64,000 nt of DNA from Pelecanus crispus (GCF_030463565.1 NC_134656.1:6124501-6188500), one strand, 5' to 3'; numbered from the stretch's first letter, positions 37,001 to 45,764 are shown. Notes: generated from the letters alone by a model not told the origin. Translations and numbers: made by a program.

Positions 37001-40000
37001 TGTACAGGATGTTGGTCTGAAGTTGAAAGAAACTTCTCATTGTCCTTCTGTTTGTAGCTTTTGTTATTATTTGGGATAATTTTGTTTCATTGGTACATCT
37101 AGTTTGAATAAAAGATTCTCTTGGATTCCTTGATGGATTAAAGCATGTACCTCTTTAATATGTATGTACGCCTTTATAAAGTAAAGAGAAGAACAAATTA
37201 AAGTGCTTTGTAATAACCATGGTGTTTTTGAGGGTTCAAGTGATCCTTCCCTATGTTTAACAGATGGCATAATCGGAGCAGGTTAGTGTTGTGCTTGCTG
37301 GAGTTAATAACTTTCCTTGTGTTTCAGGCAGCTGATCCTGATTCTGCAACTCTACAATCCCAATGATGTCTATGACTACTTAAGACATATTGCACTAACT
37401 CTCTGCTCCGATAAAGTTTCAGAAGTTCGGTGGATCTCCTTCAAACTGGTAGGGGATTTAGTTCACTTCCTGGCAGGAGAGGAGGAAAATGATCCTTGAG
37501 AGGGATACCTGAAATCACTTTGCTTTCTTTCAGACAAGTAGGGTGAATACAGACATGTTTTGATAAACATGGTAAACAATATGGGAAAAAAGTGAAATGA
37601 AAACTTTATAAAATATTTTAAGTTGTCAGACTTCCACAGATAGTAAAATCTTTCTCTGTTGGCTGTATATTAATGATAAATGTATTTTCAACTGGATGAA
37701 AACCAGAATACAGAAGACTTGGGAGACCTTCCCCCAGTTCTGGGAGAAAAAAAAAGTTACTGATCTTTCCTCAAAGTTGATTTAATTTGTTATGAACTTC
37801 ATGATAATGCCATCACCCCATAGACATCCTGAATGAGTAGAACGATTTCTTCAGTTTCTTCTTTTTGTTCATGGCACCATGGAAAGGGGCATTATTTTAA
37901 TGGTTATTTTAATTTATTTTAGTGGTTTTTGTTTCACCTGAACAAACACTTTTTTTAAAGCTTACGCTTTCTTTTCTCCAGTATAAGCACAGTAACTTAT
38001 TAAATTCTGCAAGCAGAGCTGATTACACTGCATAGTTTCTGGTGTCCCTTTGTAGGATTCAAATGAAATGATGCTTTTTTAACTTTAAGGGCTACGAGTT
38101 AAGTCTCATCTCTTCTTGTCCCCTCCTTTTTCCCTTCCCCCTTCCTTTGCTTCACAGGTTGTAGCAATACTACAGAAGTTCTACGCAAACAATGCGAATG
38201 CACTGGGATTAAATTTCATTAATGAACTTGTAGTGCGGTTTCGTCACTGCTCCAAGTGGGTTGGAAGACAGGCTTTTGCCTTCATTTGTCAGGTTGGACT
38301 GTTCTCTCTCTGTGTTTCTATGTGTACATTTACTTCGGAGCCAGTTTGAGGCTTTTCAGCAGTGTGGGCAAAACTGAAATTCAGACTCAAGAATTTTTTT
38401 TGTCATTCTTTGGGTTCTGTGATTCTATGGGTTGACAAAAGACAGTGGCAGAGTTGGTCTGGTCTCAGGACTAGCATATGGCTATCCAGTTTCAAAGCTG
38501 TGGCCCTTGTTTTGTTCTGTGCCTCCAGCCAAAATACCAGAAAGTACAAGGATCAGCTATCCCAGTAGCAAGGTCAAGAATTAAGTCCTAAACTGAGATG
38601 CATTTTGTAATACTTTTGACAAGCTAGGTTAAAGGTTCACAAGAGCTCTTCAAACTACCAATGGGTGCTAGATGCCACGAACTATTTCCTTCTTTATTTC
38701 CACTTACCTACCCTCCTCCAAACCAAAAATGCTTACTTCACTAGCAATGAGGAGCAAGGGTTGAGTGTTGAAAGGCAGAACGATAAAGACAGGCAAGAGA
38801 GCAGTATTTCCTGAAATATAGTTGAAAGTAAGTTATCTGCTCTTGTTGGGTCATCTTCAGATGAACTTTAGAATGATAAGACATACTTTCATAACAGTAT
38901 TTCAGAGGTTGTACTTATTTCATCAACATAGGGTGTATTTGTTCAGAGTTAAACAGTGACTTTTTTAATAGGCCAAATTAAGAACAAGATGGAAAGGAAT
39001 GGCCAATAGTGTATTTTTAACATAAATCTTGCTTTCTCATGTTCTGTGTTATCCTGTAGGCTGTAGTAGAAGAAGAATGTATGCCTGTCGACCAATTTGT
39101 TGAACACCTACTCCCTAGTCTTTTAAGTCTTGCTTCAGATCCTGTGCCAAACGTAAGGGTGCTGCTTGCCAAGGCTCTAAGGCAGACGTTGCTGGAGAAA
39201 GGTGTGGTCATTAATTTCCTTTGAAAGAACTAACATCTCATGAATGCAGTCTTTCCTCTGCCAGCACAGTTCTTTATAAATTGGCTCAACTGGTAAAAGG
39301 CTGTTTGGTTCTGTTTGTGCTGAAAACAGAATTATACATTGTAATCTGGGATACTGCGTTTAAATTCAGATTCAGGAATATAGATTTAGGAACGTATAAT
39401 GTAGTGGCTTTTCTATCTTGGAATATTTGATGGTCATCCCTAAAGGCCTGAAACGCACGGATGATCTGACCCGCGTCTCGGGAAGCTTCACCCGCTAGAG
39501 GGCAGCTACGTCCTTCGTCACAAGCAGCGCTGCAGCTACTGGGCGCTGCTGCGGGTGTCATTTTTGGTACCCAGGATGTGTAGGGCAAATATGTTTCTCT
39601 TAAACATCTCGTTAAATGCTTTTTATGCACTTCAAACCTTTTTGTTAATACAGTAGTTGTCTTTGGGGGCCTTCAGATGAAGTGGTGTACCTTTTTCTGA
39701 AATAGTTTGCTGTGTCATTTTAGTCTTAAGCTTACAGTTGTACTAGGAAAGAATGTAATTCTGTGCGCTGCTACAATTTTCTGTATTACAAGTCCTTAAA
39801 CAAAAAAAATCAGCTGATCTCTGATTATTATTATTAAAGGAAGATGCACAGAAATCTCCTCTCCTATCTTTTTTCAGAATAAAGTATGGAGAATGTTTTG
39901 TCAAACATTGTACAGTGGCAGCTTCCTGAGCTTGCTTTTACTTGTTGATACATTTGTATTTAGGGCTCAGCAAAAAGAGTTTATCTTGGAAATACTGAAG

Positions 40001-40355
40001 GACCTGATCAGATGAGTAAGCAGCAGCGTATTTCTCTGTCTGCTTCCTTAGCTTGCTGTAGTTTCTCTAAAGAGCCTATAAATTGGATGAGCTATCCCAG
40101 ATGTTCTTGGCATTCTCTGTATTTCTGCACTACTTGTGCCCTAGGGTTTATTCTTTTGGCTTTTTTTGATTAAAATTGTTTGTTTCTCCCCTTATTCTAG
40201 CTTATTTTAAAAGTGTTGGCAATCCTCATCTAGAAGCTGCAGAAGAGACCATTCTAGCCCTGCAGTCTGACAGAGATCAAGATGTGTCCTTCTTTGCCAC
40301 CATAAAACTAAGACAGGGTAACATGGACAGTACTACCATTGAAAAACAAAACTAA
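15999..40355 (+). CDS. PPP4R1L: PPP4R1L, PP4 regulatory subunit 1-like HEAT-repeat protein, intact 20-exon gene
   Basis: Paralogue of PPP4R1, a HEAT-repeat regulatory subunit of protein phosphatase 4 catalytic subunit; PPP4R1 itself is known to direct PP4 to IKK and restrain NF-kB. Twenty exons (listed separately) join to 2874 nt, 957 codons plus TAA, close to PPP4R1's roughly 950. All introns are GT-AG, phases agree and there is no internal stop. Layout: short acidic N-terminus (1-35); N-terminal HEAT block (about 40-335, e.g. LLIPKFFELCSDSVWGMRKA and SKLSPLFISLISD); variable Ser/Glu-rich linker (about 336-620); C-terminal HEAT block (625-930, e.g. QYLSMTDPARAQTVDTEIAK). It is assigned to the L copy rather than PPP4R1 because it is next to RAB22A and its linker and N-terminus differ. 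The start was chosen for its Kozak context and fit to exon 2. Function in PP4 is inferred from the family. Confidence 0.94.
16130..16174 (+). CDS. PPP4R1L: PPP4R1L coding exon 2 (residues 3-17)
   Basis: Encodes GIPLYFVDLQDDLDD. The acceptor is TTTGTAG, the donor GTGAGT. The acidic tail of this exon resembles the DLSLLQEDLQEDADG start that I recall for PPP4R1. Confidence 0.88.
16175..22845 (+). other. PPP4R1L intron 2 (largest intron)
   Basis: The first 950 bp or so are still G+C- and CpG-rich. The rest is AT-rich, with an A-run (about 21992-22014), a T-run (about 22790-22808) and a G-run (22816-22824) just before exon 3. I see no gene in it. Confidence 0.8.
22846..22978 (+). CDS. PPP4R1L: PPP4R1L coding exon 3 (residues 18-62)
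   Basis: Encodes FGFEDYGPDCDSMRITAFLD then IPGQDNLTPLARLEKYAFSD and NIFNR. It matches the PPP4R1 pattern TPLGRLDKYAASENIFNR. The acceptor TTTCAAG follows a poly-T/poly-G tract. Confidence 0.93.
23334..23440 (+). CDS. PPP4R1L: PPP4R1L coding exon 4 (residues 62-98)
   Basis: Encodes QIIARGLLDVFRDFSNNEDD then FLTVMEIVVRLSEDA, a HEAT helix pair. The donor GTTTGA is weak at positions +3 to +5, though preceded by a good GCAG. Confidence 0.92.
24017..24159 (+). CDS. PPP4R1L: PPP4R1L coding exon 5 (residues 98-145)
   Basis: Encodes EPTVRTELMEQIPPIAIFLQ, then ESRPKFPTAFFEYLMPIVVR and YLTDVNNQ; strongly PPP4R1-like. The acceptor is ACTAG, the donor GTAGGA. Confidence 0.94.
24345..24731. mobile_element. 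Solo LTR fragment of an avian endogenous retrovirus, in intron 5
   Basis: A block of about 390 bp between exons 5 and 6 whose text I recognise as a widespread bird ERV LTR: CAATTGCTCACCACC, GGTATGGAATGGCACTTTGG, CCAGCTACTAGGAAGAAAAT and TATCCCAGCCAAAACCAGGA. No internal retroviral genes flank it, so it is a solo or truncated LTR. Family name and transcriptional strand are uncertain. Confidence 0.68.
24834..24980 (+). CDS. PPP4R1L: PPP4R1L coding exon 6 (residues 146-194)
   Basis: Encodes VRKAGQEALLILLEQDLVAQ, then SDIENKVCPILLDLSAPDSD and DEYKVEAVN; 49 codons with both ends in phase 0. Confidence 0.94.
24981..27413 (+). other. PPP4R1L intron 6
   Basis: AT-rich intron of 2.4 kb with an A-run at about 26161-26180. 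Nothing else recognised on either strand. Confidence 0.8.
27414..27521 (+). CDS. PPP4R1L: PPP4R1L coding exon 7 (residues 195-230)
   Basis: Encodes IICKMASMLSRTTVEHMLLP then RFCELCSDGKLFQVRK, a typical PP4R1 HEAT repeat. The donor is GTTGGT. Confidence 0.94.
27522..28675 (+). other. PPP4R1L intron 7
   Basis: 1.15 kb of AT-rich intron. Minus-strand open frames (27608-27808, 28117-28335) show no family resemblance. Confidence 0.75.
28676..28741 (+). CDS. PPP4R1L: PPP4R1L coding exon 8 (residues 231-252)
   Basis: Encodes ICAANFGDICNAVGQEATER then LL; the ICAANFGDIC motif matches PPP4R1. The 22-codon exon is too short for ORF tools. Confidence 0.93.
28742..29323 (+). other. PPP4R1L intron 8 with a TA/CA microsatellite
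   Basis: The only visible structure is a short (TA)n-(CA)n tract at about 28962-28990. Confidence 0.75.
29324..29482 (+). CDS. PPP4R1L: PPP4R1L coding exon 9 (residues 253-305)
   Basis: Encodes IPKFFELCSDSVWGMRKACA, then ECFMAVSYTTSPEVRRSKLS and PLFISLISDTCRW, the best-conserved part of the N-terminal HEAT block. Confidence 0.95.
29483..30017 (+). other. PPP4R1L intron 9
   Basis: 535 bp of AT-rich intron with no feature that I can name. Confidence 0.75.
30018..30211 (+). CDS. PPP4R1L: PPP4R1L coding exon 10 (residues 306-370)
   Basis: Encodes VRQAAFQSLGPFISTFANPS, the last repeat of the N-terminal block, then the start of the variable linker (DGTLSIRPSMQDVNSNSCQP). It ends two bases into Ser370. 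Confidence 0.93.
30212..30569 (+). other. PPP4R1L intron 10
   Basis: 358 bp of intron. Nothing recognised. Confidence 0.75.
30570..31006 (+). CDS. PPP4R1L: PPP4R1L coding exon 11, disordered linker (residues 370-516)
   Basis: The largest exon (437 nt). It encodes a Ser/Glu/Asn-rich low-complexity linker that diverges from PPP4R1. Two islands stay recognisable: the aromatic motif FNTFLYWRPPLPDISQDLEL (PPP4R1 has FHFWRTPLPEIDLDIEL) and the end LESLQEHIDDPDVQ (PPP4R1 has EPHIDDPDV). The conserved WRPPLPD patch inside an otherwise loose linker suggests a partner-binding segment. Confidence 0.92.
31007..32891 (+). other. PPP4R1L intron 11 with a purine-rich block
   Basis: 1.9 kb intron. The strand is strikingly A/G-rich at about 31745-31995 (see findings); the rest is ordinary. 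Confidence 0.75.
32892..33124 (+). CDS. PPP4R1L: PPP4R1L coding exon 12 (residues 516-593)
   Basis: Begins AQVQVLSAALRAAQFDSVGD (PPP4R1 has AQVEVLSAALRASSLD) and continues as an acidic Ser-rich linker ending in NILKST. The acceptor is the ACAG at 32888-32891, chosen because it keeps phase and homology. The donor is GTAAGT. Confidence 0.9.
33125..34184 (+). other. PPP4R1L intron 12
   Basis: 1.06 kb of AT-rich intron. Nothing recognised. Confidence 0.75.
34185..34277 (+). CDS. PPP4R1L: PPP4R1L coding exon 13, linker (residues 594-624)
   Basis: Encodes DPEEQHRGTSVFLKKEQENN then PPFEDDKSKLQ. It shows little similarity to PPP4R1. It is accepted because it has CAG/GTGACT splice sites, 31 codons with both ends in phase 0, and no stop. 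It could be skipped without breaking the frame. Confidence 0.75.
34278..34798 (+). other. PPP4R1L intron 13
   Basis: 521 bp of intron. Nothing recognised. Confidence 0.75.
34799..34984 (+). CDS. PPP4R1L: PPP4R1L coding exon 14 (residues 625-686)
   Basis: Encodes DIIPQPLLDQYLSMTDPARA, then QTVDTEIAKHCAYSLPGVAL and TLGRQNWHCLKDTYETLASD. It is nearly identical to PPP4R1 and opens the C-terminal HEAT block. Confidence 0.96.
35267..35428 (+). CDS. PPP4R1L: PPP4R1L coding exon 15 (residues 687-740)
   Basis: Encodes WKVRRTLAFSIHELAVILGD, then QLTAADLVPIFNGFLKDLDE and VRIGVLKHLYDFLK, strongly conserved with PPP4R1. Confidence 0.96.
35429..36058 (+). other. PPP4R1L intron 15
   Basis: 630 bp of intron. 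Nothing recognised. Confidence 0.75.
36059..36159 (+). CDS. PPP4R1L: PPP4R1L coding exon 16 (residues 741-774)
   Basis: Encodes LLHADKRREYLYQLQEFVVT then DNSRNWRFRYELA. The donor is GTATGT; it ends two bases into Glu774. Confidence 0.95.
36160..37327 (+). other. PPP4R1L intron 16
   Basis: 1.17 kb of intron with a G/T-rich patch at about 36309-36360. No gene seen. Confidence 0.75.
37328..37448 (+). CDS. PPP4R1L: PPP4R1L coding exon 17 (residues 774-814)
   Basis: Encodes QLILILQLYNPNDVYDYLRH then IALTLCSDKVSEVRWISFKL. The donor is GTAGGG. The frame stays open for 17 codons into the intron by chance. Confidence 0.95.
37449..38157 (+). other. PPP4R1L intron 17
   Basis: 709 bp of intron ending in a strong pyrimidine tract. 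Nothing recognised. Confidence 0.75.
38158..38292 (+). CDS. PPP4R1L: PPP4R1L coding exon 18 (residues 815-859)
   Basis: Encodes VVAILQKFYANNANALGLNF, then INELVVRFRHCSKWVGRQAF and AFICQ (PPP4R1 has LINELVENFGRCPKWSGRQAF). Confidence 0.95.
38293..39059 (+). other. PPP4R1L intron 18
   Basis: 767 bp of intron. Nothing recognised beyond a CR1-tail-like 16-mer near 38415. Confidence 0.75.
39060..39201 (+). CDS. PPP4R1L: PPP4R1L coding exon 19 (residues 860-907)
   Basis: Encodes AVVEEECMPVDQFVEHLLPS then LLSLASDPVPNVRVLLAKAL and RQTLLEK. The donor is GTGTGG; it ends one base into Ala907. Confidence 0.95.
39202..40200 (+). other. PPP4R1L intron 19
   Basis: 999 bp of intron with a small CpG-containing patch at about 39450-39560. 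Nothing recognised. Confidence 0.75.
40201..40355 (+). CDS. PPP4R1L: PPP4R1L coding exon 20 (residues 907-957 and stop)
   Basis: Encodes YFKSVGNPHLEAAEETILAL then QSDRDQDVSFFATIKLRQGN and a short polar tail, TAA at 40353-40355. The PPP4R1 counterpart is VEQTIMALQMDRDSDVKYFA. Confidence 0.94.
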
Positions 40356-41672
40356 TGTCGTCTTCTGCAGTAAATACTGAACATGGAAATGGTTGTTTGC
40401 CTTATGTTTGCAGTTAGTGTGAATAATGTGGACAAATAAGGTTTTTGTTACCTACTTGAGCTGGAAAGGGTCTATTGAGAAATGTTATGATACTTGTTTC
40501 ATGACCACCCTTCATCTACAGCTGTGTGTTTCTGTCTGATATGCATGAGTAATTCCTTTTGGTTTTTTCTTTGTAAATGTGGGTGATAACCCTGATCTCG
40601 ACTGCAGTTAAGTACTGTATGTAAAGTCTTGCACCATAGGCAGTGTTTCAGAGTAACTGGAATTCATATTTCACTTTTTAACAAAACATTTCCAGTAGTA
40701 GAGCCGTCTGCTGTAGCTTAACATGGTTTCTAAATCTTAAAACCTGATTAAGCAAACTTATACAAAGATATTCTTTCCTCACTTTTATTGTAGTTTTTGT
40801 ATTGTTTCAAGTATTGCATTTTAACTGAAGAAAGTGTATATATGTGAATAGTTTTCAATTTTAACAAAAAATTATGAAGAACTTAATCCTGTATCAGTGG
40901 GGAAAAGCTCAAAAATCATTTCATTTTATAAAGTAGTAACTCTGCTAGAATGAAGGCATTGTTCATTTTTACTTAATATAATGTGATATTTTTCAAAGCA
41001 CAGAGCGCTCCAGATTCTTTGTATATTGTGACTTTTCTATTAATTTGTTATTTCTGAGCTATACCCTTACAGGTGTGAACATGTCTGTTTTCGTTACTGC
41101 TGGCTCTGGTAGTGGTAGGTAGACTGTAAATTTCCCAAACTGACAATTACTCATTCTGCACTAGCAAAGTTCACTTCATTTAAGGGATTCATTTCCCGCA
41201 ATGTGTGCTATATCTGTAGAAGGGTACTACAGAATTTTGCAGGCTTAAGTTTTTGTTTCTTTGTTTTACATACATGCCTCACTTAAACACCTTTTATGTG
41301 GTTCAACGTTCAAATCCCAAACAGCCTGCTACTTTGTTCCTAAGAAATGAAGGACCTCTACATTCTGAAAAACCCCAAATAGCAAATGTTCAGGGGAAAG
41401 GTGGCAACACAGTTTGCTCCATAATTTCTGTTGATTGTATGGTAAGGTTTGGGGCAAACAACAAATGAAGTTTAATGGCATCCTTAAGCTTAAGTAGGAT
41501 GTGTTCTGTGTATTTAAACAGGTGTTTTGGAAGAAAGAATATACGGATAGAACACAGTTCTGTTAATAAAATCAGATAGCTTCTGCAGTTTGAAAAATTA
41601 GAAAGCTAATATTTTTTGGTCGATCCTGTCTTCTGTTGTGTCCCACATCTGCAGATAATGTGGGGCCTGGAA

Positions 41673-41678
41673 AATAAA
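41673..41678 (+). terminator. Candidate poly(A) signal AATAAA, proximal
   Basis: Followed within 20-50 bases by a T-run and a GT-rich stretch (GATTGTGGATTGGG), the usual downstream element. Confidence 0.5.
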
Positions 41679-43365
41679 TAGTCTTACTCTTTTTTTAGAT
41701 TGTGGATTGGGACTTTGTCCTGTTGAAAAACTAATGCTTAAATACTAAAGAAATGGTTTCATATAATAACAGTGACTTTCTCTCTGTGAACACAATACTT
41801 TATCGTAAATAGACCTGTGTAAATATTTCCCCTTATTTCACTATTATACTAGTAAAGTAGTTCACATGGGTGAAGGTTTTTACAGAAATTACTTTTTTTG
41901 TTTGTTTGTTTTAAATCTGGCTTGTCTGCAATACAGCAAGTAGGTTCCTCAGCTGGGTTCTGTATTTTTGGAGGGCTCGGTTTTGTGTAAGTTTAACTAG
42001 TCTTGTATTATAACATGTACAGTATTTGTAACAAACTGTTTTCTTGAGATCACAAAATGCTTTTTGGAAGTTGCAGGCACTGATACCACTGCTATCACTG
42101 CTATTACAGCAAACAGTATAAACTGTGTAAACTCTGCAACATTCTACATTTTATTTTTTACTTTTTTTTATAATTTAAAACCAATGCTTCTTCAGTACAG
42201 ACTTTCTATGATTGCAATTTCTTAACAAGAAGACCTCTCAAGTTAATTTTTTCTAGTTTTAATATCTTTTTCTAATGCTGGCATTATACTGGTATTTTCT
42301 AACAGTTCAAATTTTCTAAGGCCTTTCTGACAAGGTTTTACTTCTGTTTTTTATTATCAGTTCACTAAATTTCTCAGCACTGAACAAATGTTTTTTAAGG
42401 GTGTGTATATGTAAGTATGTTTGAAACGTACTGTATATAAATTACATACTTTGACCATTAACCCAACCCAGGTTTCTGTTTGTCAGATAATCTTAAATAA
42501 TTACCTTTACTTGCAATAATCCACTGGAAAACACAAGCTTCCATATGTTTTAGCATGTTTGGTTAGTGTTCACTAAGAGTTTTTAATTAGGATATATGTA
42601 AACAGTAAGCCACCAGCTATGAAAGTTCACTAAAAGGCTAAACAAAGTTACTTCTTTTTAACAATATTTTGATACCTCGCTGGCTCCAGAAATCATGTCT
42701 GTTTTAAATGATGTGATTTCAGTAGAGAGTTTAAAAACTTTTGTTAAAACTCTACAGTTGCATGCACTAACAGGGGACATCATAGTTTTGGGGCGGGGTT
42801 TTTGTAGACAATGTGCAGGTCTATTAAACAGATTTACCCTCTACAAGGTTTGTCTTTTTTGTTTTAGTTTTAAACTAGAAGTTATTTCAGCATGACTAAA
42901 GACCGCACTTTACTTCTTGTACTAGACAAATGTATGCAATGATGAGTAGAGCGGTGTGTTCATGTACAATTCTCTGGGTTATTATGCAAAAATTATGCAA
43001 AAATATGTATTTTAAAAGCCAGACGGAGCAAAGTTAGGTAGTTGATCCACTTTCACAAGAGCAGTAAGAATATCACTTTTAAACCCTTCTGGCTAAGGAA
43101 CATGAAAATAACGTTAGTGGGTGCAATATTGCTTGGATGCTGTAGGAAATTATCAAGCACTTGTAATCCAAAGCATGTTGGTCATGTTGCTTAGAACTGG
43201 TATCTCACGTACGATGCACACTTGGCCTCTGGCAGGACGCTGCCCTAGTGGGGGTTCTGTCTGCACACCGTGGTGTCTGGAACCCAGTTCAGTGGGGGCA
43301 CTCTGGAAGTGTCATTCATTTGTCAGAATAGAGAATCTATGTAACTTTCTCTTTGTATTTATCTC

Positions 43366-43371
43366 AATAAA
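43366..43371 (+). terminator. Candidate poly(A) signal AATAAA, distal
   Basis: Followed by TCCTGTGACTGTTTTAT, a suitable GU-rich element. It would end a 3.0-kb PPP4R1L 3'UTR. Confidence 0.5.
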
Positions 43372-43390
43372 TCCTGTGACTGTTTTATAA

Positions 43391-44548
43391 ACCAACTTGT
43401 GGTAACTGACTTCTGTCATAAGTGGGATGTAAATGTATTTGTTTGGATGTTGAAACATCTCCCTAGCATAAACACTGTCATCTGTCAAACCAGCCTTGAG
43501 TGTGGAATTCGTTGTACTGTGTGGTAGGACATCCATTATGGGTCCAGAGATTTGAAGTAGCTCTTCCTGCACTTTTTCCTTGAAGTGAGCATGCCAAAAG
43601 TGCTTTGAAACTAAAATCGTTCTGTCAGAACTGAAACTCTAACCGGATGTATTTTAAATGAAGAGAACCTGTGTGTGCTGGGTGAGACTGGCATTCAGAT
43701 CTTTATCTTAAATCCTTCCTTCTCCAAACTTCAGCCTGGAAGGACATTCGGGACTGTGTTTTCCGTGTGGTGTTGCTCTCGGACATCCTACATTAATGAA
43801 CTCTGTGTAGTTGTTAGGCCTTGGGGAGCTGTCGCCTGGCTGGTTGGTTTTGCTTCTGATCTCGGGAGTCTTCTACATCTGCTGCTGCGGTTGGCCTTGT
43901 GGCTGTTTCAGACAGTCCCTGGCTGCTCCATCCTGTGCTCTAGAATGTCTGCCAACTGCTGCAAAAGAGTATCAGACCTCCCCTCTCTTTTCGCTGCAGG
44001 GTTTTAGCTGAAGCAAAAGTGAGGACAATAAACAGGCCCCTGCACCCCCCCCCAAAGCCTACCCACACGCCTTGAGTTAGGGCACGAGACCCCTATGTAG
44101 TAAACTGTAAACACAAACAGCGGTGTGTTCTTTTTTTATTACATGGACTAAACATGTAGATTGAGATCTAGACTTCAACAAAGAAAACAGGAATGTAAAA
44201 TACAGGCGAATTTCAGTATTTACCTGATGAGTTACTACTTTGTTTCTCTACTGCTTGTCTTCCAAGTAAGTTTATATCATCCTAGTGAAAATCAAAAGAT
44301 GGGCAGGAACAAAAATTTTTCTGTAATCACTCTGGTGTGTTACTTTCCTTGGTGTTCTCTGATAAGTTCAGATAGATAGGCTGTTACATCACTCATGCAG
44401 ACTGTACTTCCGTGATGTCAGGTTATGCTGCTTGGATGCTGTAACGTGCTTATGACACCCAGGGGCATCTATACACGGAGGGCTTTGATACAAGGGGAAT
44501 GTCGAGGGGAGGGAGGGAATACTACCAGGTCTAGACCCCTGTCCTTAG
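43391..44548 (+). other. Spacer between PPP4R1L and the ANKRD60 remnant
   Basis: No gene recognised. Another AATAAA lies at 44027-44032 before a C-run (44046-44053). Any original 5' end of ANKRD60 should lie here or at the start of the exon 1 remnant but is no longer readable. Confidence 0.6.
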
Positions 44549-44781
44549 AAGGGTACCAAGCTTATCCTAAAGGTCAAGTCTCATGAATGTTTCCTGGTCA
44601 GGAAGTGCTTCATCACCGAGCCTTCCTGGCCCCTGCGGACCTTTAGTGTCCAGCTCTGTCTAGCTGAAGCTAATGAGATCTTTTCACTGCCTCGATGCCA
44701 AAATGAAGATGCTTAAGTCCCATTTAGAACTGTTGACGGAGATCCCCCTTCATTTCCAGCATCTTCAGTACCTGGATGAAG
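44549..44781 (+). pseudogene. ANKRD60: ANKRD60 exon 1 remnant, N-terminal half of ubiquitin-like domain, frameshifted
   Basis: The first frame (from 44549, after an in-frame TAG) carries RTFSVQLCLAEANEIFSLPR, a ubiquitin-like beta hairpin, then Cys-Gln-Asn-Glu-Asp-Ala and a TAA at 44714-44716. The other frame takes over with LKSHLELLTEIPLHFQHLQY and LDE, then donor GTGAGA at 44782. The two halves fit one domain if about 11 nt were lost between them. The second frame has its own ATG at 44673, but it would soon meet the exon 2 stop. Confidence 0.8.
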
Positions 44782-45636
44782 GTGAGAACCTGTAACCTCT
44801 GGGACTCTTGGCGGTTATTTGTAGTATCTCTTCACCTGCTAGTTATAGCTATGTCTAGGTTCTGGATGAAGGTCAGGGCTCCGCTTTCCTCTCTTTACTG
44901 TACTGCAATTGGATTTCAGCTTTTGACTTAATGTGTAACTTTGCTTCCTACTCCTTAAAGATAATGGATCTACTCAACAGGGTCTCTTTAGGTTAGAGGT
45001 CACAAATGCTGACCTCTAAATTCCTGCTTAGCCTTGTCAACAGCCAATGCCAGTACCTGGCGGATTCACCTCAGCCTGGAACAGCTCTAGTAAGGCTTTG
45101 GTCAACCTCTCCATAGTTAGAATTGTGTGGAGCGGTGTCTTTTTTTTCCCATTGCATCTGCTGAATGTGTGGTGTTGGAGTACTTGGCTTTGGAGGTAAC
45201 AAGCAGAGATGGCCATCAAAACTTGTTTAAACCTGCTATTTAAAGCAAAATAACTCTTCCTACTATTTGCTTTCTCAGATCAAACAAACTTGGTGCATTC
45301 TTTTTTATAATAAAGACACCATGTATGCATGGATATACAAGTATTTTTCTCCTACAGTCTTGGTACTTAACATGTTAGCTGTAGCTTTCTCTGGGTTACA
45401 ACTGTATTATCCCAAGAGCGCTATATTGTAGCCGTTTCTAGGCTGGGAGCGTATCTGTGTTTTCACAGCTTTAGCACAAGGGGACCCAAGGTGTCCTTGA
45501 TGCATTGTGACAGTAAAATTGGAGAACACCAGCATGATTAAAAGAATTGAGTCACCATCTAACTTTTTTTTTTTAAGCTGGTCGTTGCCCTCTCTGAGGA
45601 TATGCTGACTTGCTTGTCTGTCCTAACTCCCTGCAG

Positions 45637-45764
45637 CAGATCTGCCAGATGAGTCTACAGTTAAGGACAATGATGTCCCTGGTGGAACGATTACAGTCCG
45701 CATCTGGTGACAAGATGGCCAGGGGCATCTTGTGGCAGCTGCTGTAGGAGGAGAGACTATGAAG
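45637..45764 (+). pseudogene. ANKRD60: ANKRD60 exon 2 remnant with in-frame TGA
   Basis: The acceptor CTGCAG at 45631-45636 gives CA, which completes a codon begun by exon 1. The frame reads DLPDESTVKDNDVPGG then TITVRIW, a stop TGA at 45708-45710, then QDGQGHLVAAAVGGETMK. Text on both sides of the stop is one continuous ubiquitin-like C-terminal strand, so the stop is a lesion, not an exon end. The donor is GTCGAT at 45765, itself weak. Confidence 0.82.

Larger units (their letters stand above)
40356..43390 (+). other. PPP4R1L: PPP4R1L 3' untranslated region with candidate poly(A) signals
   Basis: AT-rich sequence after the stop. AATAAA occurs at 41565-41570, 41673-41678 (followed by a T/GT-rich stretch) and 43366-43371 (followed by TGTGACTGTTTT). 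The 41673 and 43366 signals have plausible downstream GU elements, so alternative ends of about 1.3 and 3.0 kb are possible. The true end cannot be read from sequence. Confidence 0.6.

Noticed and set aside
38415..38430. CR1-tail-like TTCTGTGATTCTATGG
   Set aside because: Only the octamer-like end is present, without the preceding conserved CCAACC block. Too short to call.
43811..44011. Small protein with a possible membrane segment (LVLLLISGVFYICCC)
   Set aside because: It resembles small Cys-rich membrane proteins only superficially. It overlaps another frame, has no splice context, and lies just past the distal PPP4R1L poly(A) signal.
45711..45730. Small inverted repeat AAGATG...CATCTT
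   Set aside because: The arms are six bases and lie within the ANKRD60 exon 2 remnant. Coding origin explains it.
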